Positions 9,421 to 18,526 of a stretch of DNA of 30,068 nucleotides are shown here, piece after piece. Within the stretch, counting starts at the first letter, position 1; every line of letters begins with the position of its first letter. The position numbers were made by a program, and so were the translations under genes. The notes beneath the pieces were generated by a model. That model had not been told where the DNA came from. It saw nothing but the letters and a program-made list of their open reading frames with translations, and searched no databases. The stretch covers positions 7,334 to 37,401 of the forward strand of contig FN648038.1 of the NCBI GenBank assembly GCA_000310025.1, read 5' to 3'. Source of the DNA: Ectocarpus siliculosus. Taxonomy: Eukaryota > Sar > Phaeophyceae > Ectocarpales > Ectocarpaceae.

Positions 9421-10665
9421 CCCTCCCTGATTCTGTACATCATAACGAATGCTCTCAAAACCAAAGCGCTCAGGGTACTCATAGAAAACTCCAAAAAGAA
9501 ACAAAAATAAAACAAACGAAGGGAAACCCGGCCACCGGATCAAAACCCTCCGCCCCCACGGGTCATCCTGCTGATTGAACTGTCAACACAATCAACACAG
9601 CAGTCACAAAGTTGCAAACCTACACGTCTACAACTGTCAGGCATTTGTACTACCCCTTTTCAAGTAGTCCCCTCCCAGCCAACAGGATCCCTACTGTATC
9701 GAGTTGCTGTCAGCACCGCGGCGCGCCTAAGGCCACAAGCACCAATGCCAAATTGCAGCGGAAAAACGTAAAACCTAACGCTACATCGCTAAATGACATT
9801 TTTATAGAGGGCGATCAACCAAGAGGAAGATCAAGCAGTATCTCAACCACAACGGCCCCACGCTTCGAGAGACACTGGACCTAGACATTTTTTTTTTGCT
9901 ACTCCTTCACAAGTAACTCCCTCCCAGCAACAGGATCCCTACTGCTGTATCCAGCTGCTGTTAGCAACGGGGCGCGTCTGCAACCAACCCCGATCACCAT
10001 TGTCGATCACATGACAGTGAGGGGTGCCCCCCTCGGTCTGTACATCAATGAAAGATCATATAAAAGGGCAATCAACCACATGTTAGGGGAGGGTGCCCCC
10101 TCTCAGCCTACACATCAGAGGACGATCGAAGCAGCATATCAATCACAAACAGTTCATCAACCAGCCTGCCGGTACCTGCTAATATGAGAGACGCTGGTAG
10201 CCATCTATCACGGAAAAAGGCGTCATTCATCAGCCCTCCCTGATTTCAGGCAAAATAATTCCGAACATCATCAATCAAATTGGTGTGACCGCAGTGCCCT
10301 GCGGATCACCATTCCTCAAAGTGAGACGACAACGGAATGCCACACCATCCTCAGTATTTCATCGTGCAATAAGCCTCATCATGGCTCAACCTACGCGGTT
10401 AGTTACTGAGATGCGCATGGAATACCGGACAGGCAACATCGAGTTTCGTGGACTGCGTTCGTATCCCGATCGAACACAAAAGAAAAAAAACAACGAGCGA
10501 ACGGCGGAAAAGTAACAGGCCAGAAAAAAATTCCCCTTTGTACTTTCGTCAGTCGTATCATCAAAATCGGCTCTTTATGGGGAAATGCCGACGAGCCGAA
10601 TTGCACGCAAGGCACGAAAGCGAACGGGCGTTGATGCACCGCTGGGAAAACAGATCTAGACAACA
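9421..10665. other. LTR element interior without pol; degenerate internal repeats
   Basis: No pol domains are visible. Two diverged copies of a segment containing CAACAGGATCCCTACTG lie near 9660-9730 and 9905-9980. Related strings around GGGTGCCCCC occur near 10022 and 10090, so the region has grown by internal duplication. Confidence 0.55.
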
Positions 10666-11989
10666 TCAGAGTGCTTCGTATGCGACGTCCAACTCGACAC
10701 CACCGACTCCAACTTCAATCGCGGCGACTGCAGTTTCAGTTCTCGATGGGCAGTTTTTCGCGTTGTGCCCCTTTTTTCCGCACCTCTGGCAAAGCTTCTC
10801 TGGGCATGCACTCGCATAGTGGTCACCATCACAGACGTAGCACTTGACTCTCTTATCGCTAGCTAAATTCGCCTCTTCGTAACCTCGGTTTTGTTTCGGA
10901 CGTCTCTTTCCTCCCCCCTTCCCCTCTACTGCTACGAACGCATGATGGTTCGCTCGCCGATCACTCTTCCCCTTCTTTTCCTCCGCTTTCAGTTGCCCAG
11001 CCCGTGTGCGAAGCACTCTCAAAATCTCTTCTTCATCGAGTGTTTTCTGGGCGAGCAGCTGTTGCTTTTGAATCTCGAATTCCGGGGAAAGCGCATCGAG
11101 GAACCGCGCATACACGAGCATTTTTGGGATGGGCTGGTCGAATGCCAACTCTAGGTTAGTCACTACGGACTTGAACTCCTGGAAAAACACTCGGGGTTCC
11201 TGGTTCTTCCCTTGTTGGGCATTATAAAACTTTCCGATCAGCGAGATCTGCTCGCCGCCGGTCAAGGGGGTGAATGTTTCTTCTAACGCACGCCACGCTG
11301 CCGAGGGCCCCTTTCGATCGTACACCAGCATTTTTGTGGAGTTGTTGGATATCGCTCCGGTCAGCATCCCCCACAAATCCCGGTACATGGCTATCTCCCC
11401 TACTTCCACTCCTTGCTCTATCATGCCATCATCGTCTACGCCTAGGACCTCAATGTCTCTGCTGTCGCTCAAGGCGCGACCCATCCCACAAGTCTGAACC
11501 TGCGTAATGAAATCGTTTCGGAACATCAGCCAGTTTTTCTCGTCTCCGTTGAAGTCCAACTGTTTCAGGCGTGGGATACGGGCATGCGAGCTGAAAGCAT
11601 ACCCGTGAAGCTTGCTCCTCTCTGCTGATTCCCTCTCGCGAGATAGCACCGTGTGGTGTAGGCTCTCGTGTTTCCGGGCCTCGCAGTCCTCTCGCTCCCT
11701 CGAGCCCTCGTCCAGTATTCGGCGCTTGGTCTAGCTGACCCGCGCCAGGGAAGGCGTGCGTCCTCCCCTGTGACTCCCCCCCGCCGCCCGCTGCGGTCGC
11801 ACTTCCGGCGGGCGGTGTCCCGGGCACTAACCGGGACAAGGTGTTCATGATGCCTTCCAGTTTCTCCGTCACCATCTTCTCCATTCTGGTGCTGGCGTCG
11901 CCCACGGCGTCGTCGATGACCGTCCTAAGCTCCTCATGAGTCGGGCCAGCCTCGCCCCCGCCAGAGTTCCCAGAGTCGTTCGAAGACAT
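10666..11989 (-). CDS. retrotransposon Gag with two zinc knuckles (one internal frame break)
   Basis: This is a Copia-type Gag. A short disordered/coiled N-terminal part starts at the ATG 11987-11989. The main capsid-like part follows (P-R-L-K-Q-L-D-F-N-G-D-E-K-N-W, then the W-R-A-L-E-E-T-F region). The C-terminus is basic with two zinc knuckles, C-x2-C-x3-H-x4-C and C-x2-C-x4-H-x4-C. The first knuckle has one residue fewer than the canonical CCHC spacing. The N-terminal and main parts are in different frames and overlap around 11690-11735, where one base of shift would join them; this may be a mutation, a sequencing error or a frameshift site. The stop at 10666 ends the protein, with no fused protease or integrase. 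Gag packages element RNA into virus-like particles; this copy would need pol from another element. Confidence 0.8.
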
Positions 11990-12038
11990 GTGTGTCTGCC
12001 GCACTAGACTATGACGTTAACGCCACAAGACTCTAGAG

Positions 12039-12403
12039 TGTTGATTGGCCCCAAGCCGAGTGCTGCTGGATGAGCACGGCTGTCCCGTTTGACAATGTGA
12101 AGAGATGGTAAAGTCGTTTTATTGGTCGTCCTCGTAGACACAAGCAACGGAAGAGAGTGGGCACCCAGGTGCATCACAAACACCGAGGCACGCGAGCAAC
12201 AGTCACAAGACGCATTCGGAACTCGGAATACATGGCAGCAAGGAATGCGCGACAACTTGCCAAAGATCCTACTACCGGAGATACCCCGAAGATCCAAATG
12301 ACCGATGGACGGTCACGCACTTGCGCACCTGCATAGCTCAAAACCACACATGAGTACTACCGCAATAGCCTTCGTAAGGATGGCATAATCCACCTCACGA
12401 ACA
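12039..12403 (-). repeat. 5' LTR
   Basis: The 365-bp repeat looks identical to 9056-9420 and is followed by AAACC, the second half of the target-site duplication. Being upstream on the minus strand, it should hold the element promoter. Confidence 0.9.
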
Positions 12404-12411
12404 AAACCTCC

Positions 12412-13640
12412 ATGGATGGTACGAAGCGCACGCGAGGCGAGTTCGTGGACTCCGCGCTCATTCAACTCTTCATTCCGCACAAGCGAGTACGTTAATTTCT
12501 CCGAGCTTTGATAACTCCACCTACAGTAGTATGTACCAACACAACAGCACCGCTCGTCTGTGTAGCTTCGGTACTTTCCGTTCACCATGCATGGAGATAT
12601 GGATGGATATCGTCTGCTTACGGGCGTTTTTTCCTCAGCTGTTTCGACAACGCATGCGTACATGCAGCCGCGCTTTTTGACATCAGCAGGTCTCCGTTGG
12701 GACATCATGAAGTTCGGTTGAGCGTATCAAACAGACTGCGGTGGCACGAATCTTTGATGAGGTGTCGTGCATGATCTGCGAACACGCCGTCAGGTACGAG
12801 ATCAAGAGCGCGCTCGAGATCTTCCAGCGGGAGCTGAGGGGGTCCGAGGACGCGGCCAGCGGGGGGGGGGGCAGGGGATGCCGGCGCCCAGCGGCAGCAG
12901 CAACAACAGGGGACGTTTGCCTCTTTGGTCCCCGCTGGGATCCAGAACATGGCCGTGACGTACTTAAAGGTGACTCCTCCCGAATTAGGCAGGCACTGAC
13001 GCGTGCGTCTTGCATCTATACGAATGATCCCGCCTTGTGGTGCGGGCGGCGGGGTGGTACTTTGGTGACCTTAGCTGTCTTATATATGTACACGGCTGTT
13101 TTGGTCTTTCAGTCCTCCTGGGTTCGTTAAGCACACCTGCGAGCTCAGTCCTAGTTCTGCATCTAGGATAGCCGCAACGGGTCGGCATCAGCGAAGATAG
13201 CGCTCGAGGGCTACACATATGTGTCCAACAGAGGAAGCAGCACGTGCTCCTTTAAGACAGGGACGCCTGTGGCCAATAGATGAATGAGCACCCCCCGCCC
13301 ATGTCAAGCGTTTGGTTAGCCGGGATGCCCAATCAATCCATGGCATATCTGGTTTGGCATTGTACACGCAAGCATGATGACCAGCTTCTGGTTCATCCTT
13401 GTGCAACGTAGCCGGCATATCGCTCCGTGCCGGCATTGTAGGGATGCGAGGTGTACGGTCTAACGAGTACGGAATGCGTTTACATGGGTACACCCCGTCC
13501 CGTATGTACCCCTCTGCTAGGCAAACCTGGAGTACCTGTTGGATAATCACCGGGAGCCCCTCAAGCTCCTGGCCTCGTACCACAGCTTCCACGGGCCCGA
13601 GGAGTACTCGGGACCCGGGGAGACGATTGCCCCTCCCTAA
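12412..13640 (+). CDS. three-exon gene, unrecognised protein (~143 aa)
   Basis: Three exons fit in frame and phase. Exon 1, 12412-12486, starts M-D-G-T-K-R-T-R-G-E-F-V-D and ends in CGA before GTACGT. Exon 2, 12732-12969, starts after CAG and contains R-I-F-D-E-V-S-C-M-I-C-E-H-A-V-R-Y-E-I-K; it ends in M-A-V-T-Y-L-K before GTGACT. Exon 3, 13521-13640, starts after a pyrimidine-rich CTCTGCTAG, contains L-E-Y-L-L-D-N-H-R-E-P-L-K-L-L-A and stops at TAA 13638-13640. All junctions are phase 0. Exon 2 contains an 11-G run (12861-12871) that breaks the frame; ten G would keep it open through to the donor. I do not recognise the family; the mix of helical charged and Cys-containing segments looks like a soluble protein. 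The LTR element ends 3 bp before the ATG, so the original promoter or upstream exons may be displaced. Confidence 0.55.
13425..13495 (+). repeat. dispersed intronic repeat, diverged copy
   Basis: It shares TGTAGGGATGCGAGGT and the following TCTAACGA.TACGG string with copies near 19780, 21600 and 24340. It lies just upstream of the acceptor of exon 3 of the three-exon gene. Confidence 0.6.
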
Positions 13641-15760
13641 TCCAGCAACATGGTGGGGAATGTGTGTTGATCTTGTTTGTGCTTTTTTTTTCTTTTTCAT
13701 CTTCCGCTACTCTGCTGTATCGTGGTGGCGTGTTGTCGAGGAAGGGATTGTAGGGCAGGGAGCGGGGCAACGAGTAGTTTGAGCCCAGGGGGGGCGATCG
13801 ATTCCGGTTGTTCTGACTTACTCGGCTTAACACCCTGCCTCCTTTTCACGTAAGCACGCATAGAACTGATTGCCGCGAGCATAGTCCACGCCCTACCCGA
13901 AAGAGATAAAACGATGTGAAGAATAGACTTGACTGACAGTTGCATCAATTGGACAGCTAGTCAATCAATTAAGCATCAATTGGACAGCTAACCCCTGTTG
14001 CTGGAGGAGAGGCCAACCGGCGGATTACCAGCCACGAACGGGTCTGAATGCTTTTGCACGCAGGGAAGTTCACAGGACATAATTAGTTCACGTGTACAGG
14101 CTTCCAAATAGCTCCAACCACACCACCCTGTTTGTCCTACGTTCTTTCGTGCCTTTGTCTTCATCCTCCCGGAGGCAGATACTGATTCCTACACTCCAGC
14201 GAACGGTGACAGTGATAGTACTCGCGTCGGCCCAACCTCGGACGTGTAGTACCGAGACACCAGAGGTACCGTCGCCCCCGACTGTGTCGAGATGGGGGCT
14301 GCCACTGGAACGACCCACGACAGCATTCGCGTCTTGCCATGGTTTTGGAAGCCGCCGACAACAAACGATGGTCTCCCGCAAGGTGGCCATCTGTATACCA
14401 TCAAGTGTCGCGGTCATTGGTCGGGTTTCGACATGCGATGTCCCATACCTTGTCGTTGTTGGAGCGGAACATGCAGATAGGTACCACCGGCCTGTGGCTT
14501 GTAGGGATGTATTGGGGATGGAATGTACTTAGCAACCCCGGGTTCCGTTGGACCCCTGCCAATTAGGGCTCCAAGGATAGTATCTTGCGGTTCTGAGTTC
14601 TTGATCGGTTGTTTTGTTTGTCCGGTGTCACGTGTCGAACGGGAGCGATGGGCTTCATAGTTGTTTGTGTTCTTTGTTCGTTTCTCCTTTGGTCCTGGCA
14701 GCCGCCAGAAGACCGTGGTGATACTTGTTGTGAAGACATTTGGCGATTCGCCCTTCAACCTCTTCTGGTGCAATGCAGGTGGAAACGATGTTACGGCCTG
14801 TCAAGAGCCATATTTTGGTTTTCAATCTAGGGTGTTCTCTGCGAACCCATTTGCCTTCAATACCGTGTGCTTGAGCTGATTCCGATGCAAGATGCCATGG
14901 GTAGTGATGAATGATTGATTGAGGTCTTCTTTGCTTCGAGTGGAAATGGAAAAGGCACAACGCCAGGGTTTGCGCCACCAAATCATTGTCAAAGCTTGCT
15001 TTGTCGCACGCTCTGGCAAGTTTCGTGGTATGACGGCGTGTGCCTGCTTCTTCTATGACCACGCCTACGCATCCCACCAGTCCCATGAAGAAAACTTCCT
15101 TCGCCCCCGATATTGAGCGTGCAATGAAAGAACAGTGTTTTTGACAAAAAATTCTCGCCAAAAGTTGAGAACAAAGGTTTCAAACCTATGTAATTTTTTC
15201 TCGCAACTAAATGCTCCCAAAAAAAACGGTGAAATAGGTGACCAGATCGTCAAACGTTACCACCCTATTGTTCGGGGATCGGAACGGGGGCTAAAGATAT
15301 AGGACCCCTGGGAATCAAATAGGGGCCTCTAGTTTCGTGCGCGCATGTCCTGCTATCGATTGCCATTTTGTTGCTACGCGTTGGAACAGATCGATACTTG
15401 GAGCTTTTTTTACCATCTTCCTGGAATGAACGTGAATAATACTGTCTGCCCGCGATCCGCGGATAATGTACACATTTATTTCGGATAATACACAGTTTCT
15501 ACATTATTACCTTGAACATAATAATAGCGCGGGGAAAAACAAATTGATTGCCTCGTCAGTCGTCGTGTTTTGGACCATCATGACTTCGTGTCACAGCAAC
15601 GAACACGTCGCAGGGTTTTCAACTTCGTCTGAGAAGGGTTGTTGCGGACCTCAAACAACCACAGACAATGTTACATTTTGGAGATTTCCCGACAGGACCT
15701 CTATCGTCTTCTACTGATTGTTCCATCCCTCAAACGCTACGAAATAATACGTGCCCACTG
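13641..15760. other. no confident gene; some unexplained open frames
   Basis: A short duplicated string (GCATCAATTGGACAGCTA) occurs twice at about 13943-13990. Minus-strand open frames at 14189-14530 and 14655-15161 are longer than their surroundings but lie in competing frames without domains or splice sites I can defend; they may be remnants of a decayed element. 15180-15640 is AT-richer with nothing recognisable. Confidence 0.4.
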
Positions 15761-15954
15761 CTTTCATGGAAAGTTGTGCTGCTTCCGAGACGGCAGTTCT
15801 CGTTCTTCCGTGGTGCTTCCGTGGAAGTTGACACACATTACATCCCCATCTACAATACTCCCATGTAATAAGTGCTTGGGCTGGTTTCATGGAAATTTTC
15901 CATCTTCCGTGGGAGTTGACAGAGAGAGATCAACTTGGCCTTTTTCATGAAAGT

Positions 15955-17312
15955 TGCCGAGTTTCCATGGAAGTTGCCTAGAAATCGAGACGAACTCTTC
16001 CACGGAAGGAAGTTGTTCTCTCTCATGGAAGTAGCTCAATGCTTCCATGGAAGTTGATGTCCAGTTGTCACAAACACTTCCATGGAAGTTGCTCTCATGG
16101 AAGTAGCTCTCATGGAAGTAGCTTGCTTCCATGGAAGTTGCTGTCCACTTGCCTAAAACACTTCCATGGAAGTTGCTCTCATGGAAGTAGTGTGCTTCTA
16201 TGCAAGTACCTTCCGGTTTAGTGGCAGGGATCGATGGACGGACTTCCATGGAAGTGCACTTCCATGGAAGCTCGATGGTCCTTCCGTAGAAGTTGCAGAC
16301 GAGACTTCCATGGAAGTAACCACCCCTGATTCCGTGGAAGCTCCATCTACATCCATAAAAGTATCTCATACTTCCGTGGAAGTCGCGTGGAAGTTCGGTG
16401 GTGATTTCGCGCAACAGCTTCCACGCGGCTTCCGTGGAAGAAGCTTTCACTTCAATGGAAATAGATGGAGCTTCCATGGAAGCGAGGCGAGCAGTGGGCT
16501 TCCATGGAAGTAAACATTCACTTCCATGGAAGTAGAATTTGACTTCCATGGAAGCGTGTCCCATATGTACAATGGGCACCTGAAACAGTCATCATGTCGT
16601 TCTACCACCAGATCCGACTTCACACGAACATGCGACGTATGTTTCTTCTTTCCCCAGTTAAAAAACAGGGCCAAGGGTGGATCCCCCCGCTTATGGTAAG
16701 GTGGGAAAACCTGCCATGGAAGCTGAGACACGCGGAATACAATCTACTCCTCCTCCTCCCGTCATGCTACCTACTGTACCATGGTTGACTTCCACACCTG
16801 GAGCGGAGAGTAGGACGAGTGATGATGTACTTCCATGGAAGTATCGCCATGACATCTGTGAACGTTCCCATGGAAGTCGCTCCTGAATACTTCCATGGAA
16901 GCTTGGGGCGGGTGGCGTGCTTCCATGGAAGTATCGCCACGATTCGTTTGGACAGCTTCCATAGAAGCCGCATATTTTGACTTCCACGGAAGCTGGGGTC
17001 GGGTGGTGTACTTCCATGGAAGTAGAGCGATGATGCTTCCATGGAAGCTAGATATTATGCTTTCATGGAAGCTGTCTGATTATGGCCTACTTCCATGGAA
17101 GCACGTGGAAGTGGGTGTAATCGACTTCCGTGGAAGCGCTCCAAACTACTTCCATGGAAGTTGAAGCTTCCATGGAAGTTGTTGCTGACCCCCCAGCTAT
17201 GTGAACTTCCACGGAAGTCGCCCACACTTCCATGGAAGTCAGTTTCGAGCTTCCATGGAAGCTGAAATCAATGAACTTCCATGGAAGTAAACATCTACTT
17301 CCATGGAAGCTA
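15955..17312. repeat. field of dispersed 12-bp palindromes CTTCCATGGAAG
   Basis: At least 20 exact copies (about 23 counted by eye) and some 15 one-base variants lie in about 1.36 kb, separated by irregular unique spacers of roughly 10-50 bp. Weaker relatives start near 15770. Most variants are transitions at the centre (CCGTGG or CCACGG for CCATGG). Because the unit is a perfect palindrome whose length is a multiple of three, every frame on both strands reads F-H-G-S, S-M-E-V or L-P-W-K, which explains the overlapping ORFs here; I do not call them genes. A gap with few copies lies around 16580-16720. Confidence 0.9.
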
Positions 17313-18250
17313 CACACATATGGACAGTAATGTAGAGGACTGGCAGAGGGAGAGGAGAGTCGAAGACTCTCCGCTTCCACTTTCGGCAAGTGGCCAGGGA
17401 CTTCGGAAGATATCCATCGCCGACGGTGCATTTCTTGTCACTCTCCTTGTGACAAGATACTACCCCGACGGAGCCATATCTTCCTACACTTCGTATGTGC
17501 ACACATGGTTTTATACTCCTGACAGGTGTCCTCCACAGCTCCACAGGCACGAGAAAAATGTCAATTTTCAGCTTTCGAGGGAAACCGTGCTTTGGTACAA
17601 ACAAACAAAAAAGCAGGAATGTCATTGGGACTCCCGCCCGCGTAAAACCCGCTCTCCTCAATAGCGGCACAGCAGACAGCAGAGTGTGAAAAGCAAGCCC
17701 CCTGCAAAACCGCGCCCAAGGCAGAGCGTGACGCACGCAGTACTGTTACAAGTGATTCTCCTAAAATACCACCCTCTAAATAATAGGTTCATCGATTCCT
17801 ACCATCAATCGCCGCACACACAGGTTGACCCGCCTCCACGTTTGAACCAAAAATGCGTCAGGTGTGCAGTCTACAACGGGACGGGGGGGGGGTGTTATCC
17901 GACGTGATCGTCAAAAAAACCCATTTCGACCCACAAAAATCAACACATGGTCTTTCTTCGACCTCATTTTTGGGGGTTCCGCGAATCGATTCACCCCCCC
18001 CCCCCCCACCCCCCCGTTCAGGGTTGAAGAAAAAGGCTTTCTTCGCCATCCAGGTCCCCTGATAAAGTTGGTTCTCCCTCCCCTGTCGCCTCTTCCGCCA
18101 GCGCTGCTGCATCTCTATCAGGGAAACTGCCCGGCGGATGTGGCGCTCCCAAAACGCTCAAGAGGCTGGCCACCTGCAGCATCGAACGCGGTGGTCTTTG
18201 GTGCTGTTGTTGTTGCTCTAAGCATTGAAAACTCCGCCCATTACCGTGTG
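17313..18250. other. no supported gene; poly-G and poly-C tracts
   Basis: Homopolymer-rich strings lie near 17883 (G run) and 17993-18015 (C-rich run). A minus-strand frame at about 18018-18200 with Q-Q-Q-Q and acidic residues has coding-like composition, but it has no start or clear splice partner. Confidence 0.4.
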
Positions 18251-18253
18251 CAC

Positions 18254-18405
18254 GTTTTCGGAAATATCTCGACTACATGAGGCGGTTTCAGCTCCGCCGC
18301 TTTCTGTTTCTCGAAAGCTTTGAAAATCTGCTCAAACCGTACGTTTTCGGGGGAGGGAACTCGACTAGACGGTTTCAGCGCCGCAACTTTCGAAACAGCG
18401 GTCGC
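18254..18405 (-). repeat. two-copy imperfect tandem duplication (~70-75 bp)
   Basis: On the minus strand GCGGCGCTGAAACCGTCT...CCGAAAACGTACGG...ATTTTCAAAGC is followed by a diverged second copy (GGAGCTGAAACCGCCT...CCGAAAACGTGC...GTTTTCAATGC). The first copy overlaps the end and stop codon of the SGNH-like gene. Confidence 0.6.
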
Positions 18406-18526
18406 TGTAGGGTAATTTGAGCCGTGTAAATCGGTGCCGGAGGTAGGCGTGGTATCTTGTCGCGAGCTCTGCGGGCATGGCGGACAGCCTGTCTGGCGCA
18501 AGGCGACACCGGTCGGCAAAAGTTCC
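18365..18526 (-). CDS. SGNH-like gene, terminal exon
   Basis: It starts after ATTCCTCAG in phase 0, matching the phase 0 end of the preceding exon. It reads G-T-F-A-D-R-C-R-L-A-P-D-R-L-S-A-M-P, then a basic Tyr/His-rich stretch, and stops at TAG. The competing longer frame over 18241-18561 has no matching splice sites and I treat it as a shadow. Confidence 0.6.
   Translation of the reverse strand, partial: GTFADRCRLAPDRLSAMPAELATRYHAYLRHRFTRLKLPYSDRCFESCGAETV

Larger units (their letters stand above)
9056..12403 (-). mobile_element. gag-only LTR retrotransposon (TR-GAG-like)
   Basis: Two apparently identical 365-bp direct repeats (9056-9420 and 12039-12403) start TGTTGATTGG and end CTCACGAACA, so they have the TG...CA ends of LTRs. 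AAACC precedes the element (9051-9055) and follows it (12404-12408), a clean 5-bp target-site duplication. A purine-rich tract on the minus strand (GGGAGGG) abuts the 9056-9420 LTR, as a polypurine tract should, so transcription runs on the minus strand. Only a gag gene lies inside; about 1.2 kb between gag and the 3' LTR has no protease, integrase, RT or RNase H. This matches the non-autonomous class described as terminal-repeat elements with a GAG domain. Near-identical LTRs suggest a young insertion. No convincing primer-binding site was identified. Confidence 0.9.

Noticed and set aside
13188-13700. 170-codon minus-strand ORF
   Set aside because: It overlaps the plus-strand exon 3 and intron of the three-exon gene and shows no motif.
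14655-15161. 168-codon minus-strand ORF
   Set aside because: Competing frames of similar quality overlap it, no motif was recognised, and there is no defined start or splice site.
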